Shown: piece by piece, positions 35,845 through 43,866 of the stretch
How the letters are laid out: each line of letters begins with the position of its first letter
Numbering within the stretch: the stretch's first letter is position 1
Assembly (NCBI RefSeq): GCF_900108335.1
Contig: NZ_FNVT01000003.1
Coordinates: 894,554 to 958,553, forward strand
Reading direction: 5' to 3'
DNA: 64,000 nucleotides
From: Nonomuraea solani
GTDB taxonomy: Bacteria; Actinomycetota; Actinomycetes; Streptosporangiales; Streptosporangiaceae
Program-made: the position numbers and the translations under genes
The notes under the pieces: generated by a model
Database searches by the model: none
What the model was told of the DNA's origin: nothing
The model's input: only the letters and a program-made list of their open reading frames with translations

Positions 35845-36015
35845 ATGAAGGCTCAGCACCGCCGGATCGGCGCCTCTGCCGCGGTCATCCTCGCGACCCT
35901 CGCCCTCACCACCGTGCCGCCCGCCCAGGCCGAGCCGTCGGGCGGGGGCGCGGAGACGGACACCTCGATCGTGCGGCCGCCGCAGTTCGGCGACTGCCCG
36001 GAAGACGACCTCTGA
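35845..36015 (+). CDS. Small secreted peptide, 56 residues
   Basis: Signal peptide MKAQHRRIGASAAVILATLA...PAQA followed by a mature part of only about 27 residues (EPSGGGAETDTSIVRPP and QFGDCPEDDL), acidic with one cysteine. GGAGG lies five bases before ATG 35845. It ends one base before the stop of a convergent secreted-protein gene. No family recognised. Confidence 0.6.
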   Translation: MKAQHRRIGASAAVILATLALTTVPPAQAEPSGGGAETDTSIVRPPQFGDCPEDDL

Positions 36016-36016
36016 C

Positions 36017-37132
36017 CTACTGGGTGACCTGCTCGAACGGCGTCGGCGACTGGCCCGTCCAGCGGTGGAGCTGGGCGTGGCCGGTGTGCTTCGATACGCC
36101 GTCCTCGGTGACCTTGCCGGCCTTCGAGACGTAGTAGCGGCCGCCGCCGAGCGAGACGAGGCCGTACTCGCCGGTGAACTCCCATCCTCTGACACCCGAG
36201 GCCTCGTGCTGGAGGCCGCCGGGGGCGAGGGTCAGCAGGTCGCCGATCTCGCCCTTCTTCGGCTGCTCACTGCCGTCCACCATGAAGAACGAGTAGTTGG
36301 GGAACTGCGGCTTCTTGCCCTTGTACACGGCCATCATCCAGTTACCGGTGTGCTCGTCGTATTCGAGGTTCTGCACGCCGTAGGTGGTGTTGCCGGTGTA
36401 GGCGAAGTACTTGCCGTCGGGCTGCTGGGGGCCGCTCTTGTGCGGGGCGCTCTCGGTGAGGGGCTTCTCGAACCGCTTCCAGCGCTGGATGTCGTACTGA
36501 AGCAGGACCTGGTGGTCGTTGTCCTGCCTGTTGACGTTCGAGTAGATGCCGTACGCCACCGTCAGCTTCTGCTTGCCGCCCTTCTTGCCGAACTCGGGGC
36601 CGAAGGAGACGCCGTCGATGCCGCTGCAGCCGTACCGGTGGTCGGGGGTGTCGGCGATGTTGCCGTCGAACTTGCCGTCACCGTTCATGTCCGCCGCGTA
36701 GTCGGCCACGACCTCCTCCAGGTAGACCGTCGAGACGACGTCGCTGGTCTGGGCGTCCATGTTCATGCTGGTGATGCGGTCGACGTCGAAGATCGCGATG
36801 TAGAACGACTCCTGCTCCTTGTATTCGAGGGAGCCGTACACGCGGCCGTCCTGGGTGTTGAAGTCCAGGTCGCCGAGGTGCCCGGTGAAGCCCGTCACGG
36901 AGCCGACCATGTTGCCCTTGAGGTCGGTCTTGACGAGGAGGTTGGTGAAGGAGAAGTACATGTACCCCTTGCGCTGGTCTATGGCCATGCCCTGCACGTG
37001 ACCGGCGGTCCAGGCACCGCCGTAGATCTCGGCCGGCAGCTCCCGGTCCGGACGGTCGGCGGCCGTGGCCGGGGCGGTGAGGAGGGTGAGGGTGGAGCTC
37101 GCCGCCAGGGCGAGCGTCAGGACCTTGCGCAT
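36017..37132 (-). CDS. Secreted protein with calcium-loop-like motif
   Basis: 371 residues with a Sec signal peptide (VLTLALAASSTLTLLTAPATA). The mature protein looks like a beta-propeller: repeated segments such as VQGMAIDQRKGYMYFSFTN, GHLGDLDFNTQDGRVYGSL and NLEYDEHTGNWMMAVYKG. ADMNGDGKFDGN is an EF-hand/dockerin-type calcium loop. No catalytic residues recognised. An inverted repeat and a promoter-like pair lie directly upstream (37146-37207). Confidence 0.7.
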   Translation of the reverse strand: MRKVLTLALAASSTLTLLTAPATAADRPDRELPAEIYGGAWTAGHVQGMAIDQRKGYMYFSFTNLLVKTDLKGNMVGSVTGFTGHLGDLDFNTQDGRVYGSLEYKEQESFYIAIFDVDRITSMNMDAQTSDVVSTVYLEEVVADYAADMNGDGKFDGNIADTPDHRYGCSGIDGVSFGPEFGKKGGKQKLTVAYGIYSNVNRQDNDHQVLLQYDIQRWKRFEKPLTESAPHKSGPQQPDGKYFAYTGNTTYGVQNLEYDEHTGNWMMAVYKGKKPQFPNYSFFMVDGSEQPKKGEIGDLLTLAPGGLQHEASGVRGWEFTGEYGLVSLGGGRYYVSKAGKVTEDGVSKHTGHAQLHRWTGQSPTPFEQVTQ

Positions 37133-37145
37133 GGTGCGGTACTCG

Positions 37146-37170
37146 TTTCGGTATTCGGTAGGGACCGAAA
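37146..37170. promoter_or_regulatory. Inverted repeat in 5' leader
   Basis: TTTCGGT (37146-37152) and ACCGAAA (37164-37170) form a perfect 7-bp inverted repeat with an 11-base centre, 13 bases before the ATG of the 36017-37132 gene. It could be an operator or an mRNA hairpin. Confidence 0.45.
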
Positions 37171-37176
37171 CCCGAC

Positions 37177-37207
37177 GCTATACCGACCTCATGACATTGT
37201 CTGACAA
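37177..37207 (-). promoter_or_regulatory. Promoter-like pair TTGTCA / TATAGC
   Basis: Reverse-strand TTGTCA (37202-37207) and TATAGC (37177-37182) are 19 bases apart upstream of the secreted-protein gene; the spacing is slightly long. Confidence 0.35.
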
Positions 37208-37238
37208 ATACATGAACCAGCAGTGAAGTGCCACCAAA

Positions 37239-37475
37239 CTACGCATACAACCGCTCAGGCTCCACCAGCAGAACATGATCGTCGCCCTCGGCGCTCAGCT
37301 CCTGGGTGAAGCCGGAACCGCCGTAGCAGGCCAGGACGGTGTCTCGCGTGTCGTAGCCCTTGTGCGCCAGGAGCTCACGCGCCCTCGCGAGTCGTTCGAT
37401 GTGACGATGTCCCATGACCTCAGACGACCCCAGAGCGGCGCCCGCCAACGCCGTAGGACGGCGCTGCGGCGGCAC
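37239..37475 (-). pseudogene. C-terminal fragment of an AAA/ARCH-type ATPase
   Basis: 78 residues. IERLARARELLAHKGYDTRDTVLACYGGSGF is the typical last helix and strand of stand-alone archaeal-type ATPases with a nuclease-like C-terminal domain. The ATPase domain itself is absent, so this is a truncated remnant or a very short protein of unknown role. Confidence 0.5.
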
Positions 37476-37502
37476 GAAGCCCGCGAGGCCCTGCCCGCCG
37501 TC

Positions 37503-37892
37503 TCACCCTTCCGTGGCGACCAGTTCCACCTCGAACCCGTCCTTGTCCTCCAGGTAGGCGGCGTAGTGCCCCTCTCCGCCGGCGTGCGGGTGCCGGTCGG
37601 GGAACATCAGCGTCCACCCATGCGCCGAAGCCTGCTCCACCAGCGCCTCGACGCGCTCGCGGCCTCGTACGTGGAAGGCCAGATGGTTGAGCCCCGGGCG
37701 GCGGCGGTCGTGGTGGTCGGCGCTGAGCGCGGGCGACTGCTCGAACACGAGGTACGTCGCCCCGAGCCGCCAGCTCCGGCCGTCCTCCCAGTCCTGGTAC
37801 GGCGTGTAGCCGAGCTCCTCCAGCAACCATTGCCAGCTCTCGACGGCCCGCCCCAGGTCGGGGACCCAGATCTCCACGTGGTGCAGCGTCAT
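37503..37892 (-). CDS. VOC-family (glyoxalase/bleomycin-resistance) protein
   Basis: 129 residues with two beta-alpha-beta-beta-beta modules. TLHHVEIWVPDLGRAVESW starts the first, and LNHLAFHVRGRERVEALV the second; H4, H71-area and the E of LEDKDGFEVELV are the usual metal ligands. Function could be glyoxalase-like detoxification or antibiotic binding. TAGGGT lies six bases before the ATG, so the mRNA is probably leaderless. Confidence 0.82.
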   Translation of the reverse strand: MTLHHVEIWVPDLGRAVESWQWLLEELGYTPYQDWEDGRSWRLGATYLVFEQSPALSADHHDRRRPGLNHLAFHVRGRERVEALVEQASAHGWTLMFPDRHPHAGGEGHYAAYLEDKDGFEVELVATEG

Positions 37893-37898
37893 GACGTG

Positions 37899-37904
37899 AC
37901 CCTA
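37899..37904 (-). promoter_or_regulatory. -10-like TAGGGT before VOC gene
   Basis: Reverse-strand TAGGGT six bases from ATG 37892. Confidence 0.4.
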
Positions 37905-38014
37905 TGACGCGGATGCGCCCGGCCCCGCCGGGGACTCATCCGAACCGCCGACGATCGCACCGATCAAACGATGAGCGACCGGCCTTCTGGACCCCGCGCG
38001 CGCCGGTCGCCGAA

Positions 38015-38020
38015 TAGGCT
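38015..38020 (+). promoter_or_regulatory. -10-like TAGGCT before hypothetical gene
   Basis: TAGGCT ends six bases before ATG 38027. Confidence 0.4.
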
Positions 38021-38026
38021 GTGCCG

Positions 38027-38395
38027 ATGTCCTGGACGCTGGAAACTCCCGACGGCCGGTCACTGCACGTCAACGCGTGGAACTGGCGACCGACCCTGGA
38101 ACTGCTGGAGAGTTCCGGCGTGGTGGACGCCGAAACGGCGGAACTGCTCGGCTACAACATCTCCGTCGACCTGAGCGGCGAAGACGCCCAGCGGATCGCC
38201 ACTTTCCTGGAAGGCCACCTGGCGGCCATTCCGGCCGACGGCCGGGTCCTGCTCGACGGATCGGTCACCACGGAACCCGACACCTTCGCATTCCACCGGG
38301 ACGACCTCGCCCGCAACTACTCCGCGACCGCCGAATGGCTGGCCCGATTCCGGGACTTCTGCCGCTCGGCGACGGAGGGTTTCACGGCCTGCTGA
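38027..38395 (+). CDS. Conserved hypothetical protein
   Basis: 122 residues, acidic, soluble, no recognised domain. The fold looks alpha/beta: LHVNAWNWRPTLELLESSGVVD, then ISVDLSGEDAQRIATFLEGHL, and a C-terminal helix SATAEWLARFRDFCR. It stands just before the small gene at 38522 on the same strand. An immunity- or chaperone-like role is conceivable but unsupported. Confidence 0.6.
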   Translation: MSWTLETPDGRSLHVNAWNWRPTLELLESSGVVDAETAELLGYNISVDLSGEDAQRIATFLEGHLAAIPADGRVLLDGSVTTEPDTFAFHRDDLARNYSATAEWLARFRDFCRSATEGFTAC

Positions 38396-38521
38396 ACGGT
38401 CCGTACGAGATCGATTCCACGCGACCCTCCAGCCGCTCGTGACCTGCGGAAAACGGTTCGATCTCACGGACGGCCGGTCGTTACACTTGCGCGAATCTCG
38501 CTGCTCATCACGGAGGCGCCT

Positions 38522-38965
38522 GTGGCGATGCCCAAGAAGGACACCCGGCTCATCACCGTCGACGGCACCACCTTCCGCTGGCGGGTCAGCCACCGCCCGG
38601 CCTACAGAAAAGGCGACGACCGGGCCCCTCTCCGCTTCGTCGTCGAACGCGCCGAGGAGCCGGGCGGCGTTCTCCAGGTGTCGCTTCCCTGCGCCCGGCC
38701 GGACAACTGGGTGGGCGAGCGCACGATCGTGGTCCGTCCCGTCCTCGTCGCCGGCTGCGTCCGCCGGGCCATCGAACAGGGCTGGGATGCGGGGCGGCCG
38801 GGCCCGGCCTTCACCCTCAGCATCGCCGAGGACGACCTGACCCCGTTGCTGGGCGAAGCACCCGAATATCTGGTTCCGTTCCTCTGGGGCATGATCCCGG
38901 AAGGCGGCGGCATCAAAGACCTCCCCAGAGCCACGCAGATCTGGCCGAGACAAGCCGAGCACTGA
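38522..38965 (+). CDS. Hypothetical protein, paralogue of 43867 product
   Basis: 147 residues, no known domain. Landmarks are RLITVDGTTFRWRVSHRP, GVLQVSLPCARPDNW and FTLSIAEDDL. A second copy with the same landmarks (TYRWRVRRKP, LLVSLPCSRPDAW, FTLRLAEDDW) lies 5 kb away but is frameshifted. GGAGG lies five bases before GTG 38522; in-frame ATG 38528 is an alternative. A perfect 10-bp inverted repeat overlaps its stop codon. Confidence 0.68.
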   Translation: MAMPKKDTRLITVDGTTFRWRVSHRPAYRKGDDRAPLRFVVERAEEPGGVLQVSLPCARPDNWVGERTIVVRPVLVAGCVRRAIEQGWDAGRPGPAFTLSIAEDDLTPLLGEAPEYLVPFLWGMIPEGGGIKDLPRATQIWPRQAEH

Positions 38966-38980
38966 TTCAGGCTCGGCTTG
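38951..38980 (+). terminator. Perfect 10-bp stem-loop at gene end
   Basis: CAAGCCGAGC (38951-38960) and GCTCGGCTTG (38971-38980) are exact reverse complements with a ten-base loop. The loop includes the TGA of the 38522 gene. No T-run follows, as usual in high-GC actinobacteria. Confidence 0.65.
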
Positions 38981-38994
38981 ACCCCCGATGACCG

Positions 38995-39519
38995 CTAATT
39001 GATTTCGATGGGAAGCTTGGGCGGCGTGCAGAACTCCTCACCGCTGCCCGCCGTCTCGTGAATCATCCTGCTCCGGGTCTTCGGGCCGGCATAACCGTCC
39101 TCTGCCAGGCCCGCGCCATATCTGTTGTTCAGATATCTCTGCACCGCCCGCACCGCCTCCCGGGTCCGCGGACCATATTTACTGTCCTCGGACAGCTCGT
39201 TGGTCACCGTGTAGGGAGGCGCATAAGAGCCGCCGGTCACCCGGTTCGGCCCGTAGCAGCGGTTGAGTGACTGCTGAAGCTGGTTGATGGCCGCCCGTAC
39301 CCCCGCGTCGGACGACGTCTCGTTGATGCGCATGTCACAGTCGGGGTTGTAATTGCCGTACGTCGGATAAAGAATCCGGCCGCTGGCCGTGTCCGTGACC
39401 TCGCTGACATAATTGCAGTAGACCCATGAGTACGCCGGTGCGCCGGCCACCATCAGACCGGCCATCGAAACAACGATGGTGACCGCCAGGACAATGCCCC
39501 GTTTCACGATTGCCGACAT
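38995..39519 (-). CDS. Secreted peptidoglycan-binding-like protein
   Basis: 174 residues with an N-terminal signal (KRGIVLAVTIVVSMAGLMVAGAPAYS). The mature part has four cysteines and a PG_binding_1-like helix pattern: AAINQLQQSLNRCY, YGPRTREAVRAVQRYLNNRYG and AEDGYAGPKTRSRM, with the typical D-G-x-x-G-P-x-T-x-x-A-V-x-x-x-Q spacing. Likely binds cell wall or is exported. GGAAAGGGG lies upstream of ATG 39519, which begins the signal peptide. Confidence 0.72.
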   Translation of the reverse strand: MSAIVKRGIVLAVTIVVSMAGLMVAGAPAYSWVYCNYVSEVTDTASGRILYPTYGNYNPDCDMRINETSSDAGVRAAINQLQQSLNRCYGPNRVTGGSYAPPYTVTNELSEDSKYGPRTREAVRAVQRYLNNRYGAGLAEDGYAGPKTRSRMIHETAGSGEEFCTPPKLPIEIN

Positions 39520-39634
39520 ACGCCACCCCTTTCCTTCGCCGTTCTGGCGAATTCCCCTGACAAGGGCAGCATCAAGGGGCCGGCGCCGAAATCTCAAGAC
39601 GATTCGAGCACCCTCGAAAATCCCAGGCCGGACC

Positions 39635-40669
39635 TCAGTTCCTGTCGGTGACGGCGGGGGCGTGATCGGCGACCGAGACCTTCAGCTGGGCCGACGAGGT
39701 CAGCACGCTTCCCACCGGCGCTCCGGCCTTGGCCGCGTCGGTGACGACGCTGCGTTCGCCGAGGTACATGTAGGTTCTGCGGTCGAAGATGTACTCCTGC
39801 CGCTCACCGATCACCGGGTCGACCCGCGCGGCGGCGATACCCTTACGGCCCACCGCGTCCACGGCATCGTCGACGGTGATGACGCCGGGAATCGCCGCGG
39901 CCGCGCGGAACAGGGCGGCACGCTGCGCCGCCGGCAGGTACGCCTCAGAAAGCAGGTCACGGACCCGCTGCCAGGCCTCGGTATCCGCTTCGGCGCCGAG
40001 TCCGAGGTGACTGTAGAGATGCTGGTACATCTTCGCCGGCTCGGCCGGCAGCCGGCTCACGTAGGCGTAGTCATTACGCAGGTACTCGGCGCGGTCATCG
40101 AAGTCGGCGAGCTTCGACGGGCCGCTGCGGCCGACGTTCTCGCGAGCCTCGCGTGAGATCGGCCAGCCGGGAAACGGCTTGGGCTCCAGAAGCTCACCCT
40201 CGACGACTCCACCGGTCGCGTCACCCGACACCGGCAGCCAGACCTTGCGCCGCATCCGGTCCAGGTGACGTACGGGGCGTCCGTCACGGTCCGCGCCGTA
40301 GGAGGGGTTCATCGCCTGCGACTCGTAGACCAGGAACTGGCCGGGCTTCGGACGCAGTTCCGGGGTGTTGCCCACGTTGTCGGCGGCCCGCTTGAGCACG
40401 TGCGACGCTGCCACGGGCATCGTACGGATGACCTGGGGAGCGCTCGGTTCCGAGCCGACGGCGACCACCGCGATCCCGGCGGTCACCGTGGCGACGGCCA
40501 GCCCCGCGAGGGCCACTTTCAGGGGATTGGCGAAGCGCGGGCGGTTCACGCCTGTGGACGGCCGGTCGGCGATGGCGGCCAGCAGTCGCTCCTCCTGGGC
40601 CCGCAGTTCGGTGAGGTCGCGTCGTGGGACCTCCGAGCGAAACCGCTCAAGCCGCGTCATCTCATTCAT
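39635..40669 (-). CDS. CU044_5270-family membrane protein (sigma-linked)
   Basis: 344 residues: a cytoplasmic helix region (TRLERFRSEVPRRDLTELRAQEERLL), one transmembrane helix (VALAGLAVATVTAGIAVVAVG) and a long extracytoplasmic domain with QFLVYESQAMN and EYIFDRRTYMYLGERSVV. This matches the CU044_5270 family, which regularly follows an ECF sigma gene and is thought to act as anti-sigma or sensor. ATG 40669 overlaps the sigma gene's end by 8 bp. Confidence 0.75.
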   Translation of the reverse strand: MNEMTRLERFRSEVPRRDLTELRAQEERLLAAIADRPSTGVNRPRFANPLKVALAGLAVATVTAGIAVVAVGSEPSAPQVIRTMPVAASHVLKRAADNVGNTPELRPKPGQFLVYESQAMNPSYGADRDGRPVRHLDRMRRKVWLPVSGDATGGVVEGELLEPKPFPGWPISREARENVGRSGPSKLADFDDRAEYLRNDYAYVSRLPAEPAKMYQHLYSHLGLGAEADTEAWQRVRDLLSEAYLPAAQRAALFRAAAAIPGVITVDDAVDAVGRKGIAAARVDPVIGERQEYIFDRRTYMYLGERSVVTDAAKAGAPVGSVLTSSAQLKVSVADHAPAVTDRN

Positions 40670-41261
40670 GGACGGGTTCCTCGCTAACGGTGGCCATGGG
40701 GTTGATCTCGCCGAGTTCCTTGCGGAGCCTGTTTCGCGCCCGGTTGACGCGCGACCGCACCGTTCCGAGACGTACGCCCAGCGCCTCGGCGGTCTCCGGA
40801 TAGCTGAGGTCGCCCCACGCCACCAGGAGCAGCGCGTCGCGATGCCCTTTCGGCAGCGCCGCCAGCGCGCCCGCCAGACTGCGGCGGGAGGACTCGGCGG
40901 TGAGCCGCTCATCGGTACGTTCAGTGAACGGCGCCGTCACCGGGTCGACTCCGGTGCGCTCAAGGATGCGCAACTGCCGCACCTCGGCCCGCTTGTGCCG
41001 TCCCATCAGGTTGGTCGCGATCCCGTACAGCCAGGGGCGCGCGTGCGGGCGTGAGAGGTCGTAGTTCTCCCGCTGCCGGAACGCCGTCAGGAACGTCTCC
41101 GCCACCACGTCATCGGCGGCGTCCTCTCCCAGTCTGCGGGCGACGTAGCGGGTGATGTCCGGGGCGTGCCTGCGGAAGACCTCGGCGAACGCCTCGGGCT
41201 CGCGCCGGGACCGCTCGATGAAAGAGGCGTCATCGGCCTCTCCTCGGCTGGTCTCACTCAT
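40662..41261 (-). CDS. ECF RNA polymerase sigma factor
   Basis: 199 residues. Region 2: FAEVFRRHAPDITRYVARRL followed by DAADDVVAETFLTAFR and RPWLYGIATNLMGRHKR. Region 4: LAALPKGHRDALLLVAWGDLSYPETAEALG and GTVRSRVNRARNRLRKEL. Co-translated with the CU044_5270-type membrane protein, which presumably controls it. Confidence 0.88.
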   Translation of the reverse strand: MSETSRGEADDASFIERSRREPEAFAEVFRRHAPDITRYVARRLGEDAADDVVAETFLTAFRQRENYDLSRPHARPWLYGIATNLMGRHKRAEVRQLRILERTGVDPVTAPFTERTDERLTAESSRRSLAGALAALPKGHRDALLLVAWGDLSYPETAEALGVRLGTVRSRVNRARNRLRKELGEINPMATVSEEPVHE

Positions 41262-41403
41262 TCTGTGGGCCTCTCAGGCTTTGAAGCAGGACGCCTGTTG
41301 TTGCCAGGCCGGCCGCGAACAGTTCCCATCGGCGTTTTCCCATACCCGGCATGGTTCCGTGACGCCCACTTGTCCTTGGTGGGTGACATCAGGAGGAGGA
41401 CGG

Positions 41404-41775
41404 GTGGATCCAGGCTTTGAGGCGGCTCTGCGGCAGTTCGTCATCGACAGGTCGGGTGCGCTGTTCCGCACGGCGTACCCGCTGACCGGCGACCGGCACG
41501 CCGCCGAGGACCTCGTCCAGCCGGCCCTGACCAAGACGGCCGCGCGGTGGCCCGAGGCCATCGAGGGATACGTGCGCCGCACCATGCACCACGAACAGGT
41601 GAGCTGGTGCCGCCGCCCCCGGCCCGCTTCTCCCGAGGCTCGCATGGCGACCATCAACGAGGGATGGCGAGCCGCCCGCCTGTTCGACAACCTCTCCCGC
41701 ATGACCGGCCGGCCCGAGGAGTCGTTCGCGCAGGCCGCCAAGGACGGCCGCTCAACCAGCACGCTCACCTGGTAG
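41404..41775 (+). pseudogene. Truncated SigE-type sigma factor remnant
   Basis: GTG 41404 has a good AGGAGGAGG ribosome site. The first 75 residues match region 2 of actinobacterial SigE-type ECF factors (DRSGALFRTAYPLTGDRHAA, EDLVQPALTKTA, YVRRTMHHEQVSW). After WCRRPRP the homology stops; region 4 is missing and about 45 unrelated residues follow. The last part probably comes from fused foreign DNA. Confidence 0.6.
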
Positions 41776-42061
41776 TCGGTGATCTTGTGTGAGAACCCGG
41801 CGATGAACGTGGTCAGGTGGATGAACCTGTACGGCACCAGATCGAGACCCGGCCGGGCGCTCGTGAGCCTCTTGCACGATCGCCCATACGGCGGGGTCCT
41901 CCAAGAAGGGACCGGGGACGCGAAACACCACCGCGCCCGCCTGAACTTCACAGGGGGCAGCGGGCGCTCAGGTCAGGGAGACCGGATAGCCAGTAGGGAA
42001 TGTGCGGATGTCGCCAGGTGGCTCCTCAGCAGCGGAGGCACGCATCCGACCGGAGGCGGGG
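41776..42061. other. Gap without recognisable gene
   Basis: Several short open frames exist on both strands but none has codon bias, a ribosome site or a recognised motif. The region separates core-like DNA from the AT-richer patchwork. Confidence 0.5.
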
Positions 42062-42502
42062 TCAGACGCCGGCTTTGTCCTTGCGTACGACGAACGCGAT
42101 GGAGGCCAGTTCCTCGCCTTCGACGTCGAAGACCCATCGGTATCGTCGGCCGCCCTCAAGCTGAGGCGTCTGTACCTGAATCGCCAACGATGTCGCAAGA
42201 TCGACGAGGTTGGCCTCTTCTTCCAGCACTACGTCACTTGCTTCGTTGAGACCAAGGTGCCCGTCGAACTCAACGCGCCGCTCTGGATCGTCAGGAGCCG
42301 ACACAACCTTGTCCTGATCATCTAGCAGGCGCAGCATCCATCGGCGTAGTCGGCTGGCCTCCTCCCAGCCGATACGAAGAAACACCGTCACAGCCATCGG
42401 AGGGACCTTCGGACCGGTGATCGTCCAGCCGGCACCCAGCAGACCCACCTTGCCTGAGGCATCCTTTTGCGCGGCGTCACTCAAGATGATGTGAGCATCC
42501 AT
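42062..42502 (-). CDS. DUF6941-like hypothetical protein
   Basis: 146 residues. MDAHIILSDAAQKDASGKVGLL then GAGWTITGP is the opening I associate with the DUF6941 family (small beta-barrel proteins of unknown role, often in mobile regions). The rest alternates beta strands (AVTVFLRIGW, YRWVFDVEGEELASIAFVV). Last of three minus-strand genes, 9 bp after its neighbour. Confidence 0.62.
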   Translation of the reverse strand: MDAHIILSDAAQKDASGKVGLLGAGWTITGPKVPPMAVTVFLRIGWEEASRLRRWMLRLLDDQDKVVSAPDDPERRVEFDGHLGLNEASDVVLEEEANLVDLATSLAIQVQTPQLEGGRRYRWVFDVEGEELASIAFVVRKDKAGV

Positions 42503-42511
42503 GATCTGGGG

Positions 42512-42874
42512 TCACCCCACCCGAGCAAGGTCTGGCGCAGAGGCGGCAGTGGATGGACAGTTGCGGCCCGAGGCCGACTGCCTTGCCCAGCCGCTCTCAA
42601 CGACCAGCAGCGCATCGACTGAAGGGCGAGTCGGCTGCGCTTGCTCCTGCAGGCGCGGCCTCAACGACGGCCAGTCAACCGCTATGACGATGAGATCTCG
42701 ATCAGCGTCCACCTCTACGATCCGACCGAGGCCTAGGATGTCAGCCTCGGGCTCGTAGACCTCGACTGCTGCTCCAACAACGACAGGGCCCTCGACATCC
42801 TGGCGCTCTGCGAGCGTGTGGTTGCCGCGCACGCGCATGTTCGGATCAATCCGAATTCGAGTCTTCACGGTCAC
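42512..42874 (-). CDS. Conserved hypothetical protein
   Basis: 120 residues or 118 if started at GTG 42868, which has GGAGG at the right distance. The first half contains VVVGAAVEVYEPEADILGLGRIVEVDAD, a small beta-barrel-like pattern; the second half is low in hydrophobic residues. It overlaps the upstream gene by GTGA, so it is co-translated with it. Function unknown. Confidence 0.55.
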   Translation of the reverse strand: MTVKTRIRIDPNMRVRGNHTLAERQDVEGPVVVGAAVEVYEPEADILGLGRIVEVDADRDLIVIAVDWPSLRPRLQEQAQPTRPSVDALLVVESGWARQSASGRNCPSTAASAPDLARVG

Positions 42875-43290
42875 CTCCTCCGCTCGATGTCGAAAGCTTC
42901 TAGGAAGCGCTCCACAACTTCAAGGGTAGGCTGCTCACCCAGATCGACCGTGTAGTGCTCCGGCCGCTCATCATCATCCCCATCCTTGCGGAACGAGAAC
43001 CCGGCATCCATGATCTTGCCTGCGCTGGTGCAGATGTAGAACTTCTTGTTCTTGGCAGGGTCGATGTTCGACATCTCCGACGCTTTGAGTAGACGGCCGA
43101 TGACATCGTGCTCGCTCTCAGCAGCGTGTGCCACATCAGTGAAGACAGACAGTCCGTAGACACCTGTAAACCTGTACCACTTTCCCGCAGACCGAAGCAC
43201 ATCCTCCGGCATGGTCGGCCGGAAGCGAATCACGACAGCGTCGCGAGGCACGTCCGCAGGCATAGCGGACAGTTTAGGCACGACTACCAT
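42871..43290 (-). CDS. Hypothetical protein
   Basis: 139 residues from ATG 43290, or 130 from ATG 43263. The sequence AVVIRFRPTMPEDVLRSAGKWYRFTGVYGLSVFTD looks like an alpha/beta domain and ERFLEAFDIERRR ends it. No recognised family. First gene of the 43290-42062 group; a strong stem-loop lies 270 bp upstream. Confidence 0.55.
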   Translation of the reverse strand: MVVVPKLSAMPADVPRDAVVIRFRPTMPEDVLRSAGKWYRFTGVYGLSVFTDVAHAAESEHDVIGRLLKASEMSNIDPAKNKKFYICTSAGKIMDAGFSFRKDGDDDERPEHYTVDLGEQPTLEVVERFLEAFDIERRR

Positions 43291-43562
43291 CCGTAGGTGG
43301 GCTCTTTTCAGTTCTTGAGCCCCAACCATCGGCGCGTGCGCAGCGGTGTCCGGTGGACCAGGCCGTCGCTCGGCTTCCAAAAACCGAAACATCACCTCTG
43401 AGCAGGTCCGCGGCCACCGGCCCGTCCAGCAACCGGTGTCCGACTTCGGCTGAATTGCGAGAATCGATATAGAAGGGCCCATGATTGGGCGATTCGCCAG
43501 GTAAGCAGGTATTTGCATGCATCCTGGCCGACATGCTGGCGAAGCGGCTTTGAGCCGGGGGT

Positions 43563-43583
43563 TTGGGGGGCCGCGCCCCCCAA
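43563..43583. terminator. GC-rich stem-loop
   Basis: TTGGGGGG (43563-43570) and CCCCCCAA (43576-43583) are exact reverse complements around CCGCG. A strong bidirectional hairpin, probably a terminator left from a lost gene. Confidence 0.6.
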
Positions 43584-43654
43584 TTTCACAGCCTGAGCTC
43601 TTTATGCGCGAAGCGCTCCCCCAGCGAAGACCTTGCGTGTCCCCCGAAATCCCT

Positions 43655-43738
43655 TTATTTGAGGAGTTGTCGGGCCATGACCATTCTCTGGATCTGGTTG
43701 GTGCCCTCGTAGATCTGGGTGATCTCCGACCCCGGATC
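43655..43738 (-). pseudogene. Acyl-CoA dehydrogenase C-terminal remnant
   Basis: Reverse-strand reading gives PGSEITQIYEGTNQIQRM then VMARQLLK and a TAA stop. EITQIYEGTNQIQR is the invariant C-terminal signature of acyl-CoA dehydrogenases. Nothing upstream of it belongs to the family, so only the last 28 codons survive. A diverged second copy is at 49240-49305. Confidence 0.8.
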
Positions 43739-43832
43739 AGGCCACCTGCGGAAATCACTCGGTCATGTCGCTAAGCAGGGATTACGCTTGCGGGCGTCTC
43801 GCGTCACTTGTCACTGGTTTCGGCTCTCCCAC

Positions 43833-43850
43833 GGAACAGCGACGGAACAG
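43833..43850 (+). repeat. 18-bp repeat, copy 1 (GGAACAG-CGAC-GGAACAG)
   Basis: Exact 18-base match to 49375-49392. Internally it is a GGAACAG direct repeat spaced by CGAC. It lies just upstream of the frameshifted small gene; could be a recombination core, an operator or part of a duplicated promoter. Confidence 0.6.
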
Positions 43851-43866
43851 AGCCGAAGGCTCCTCC

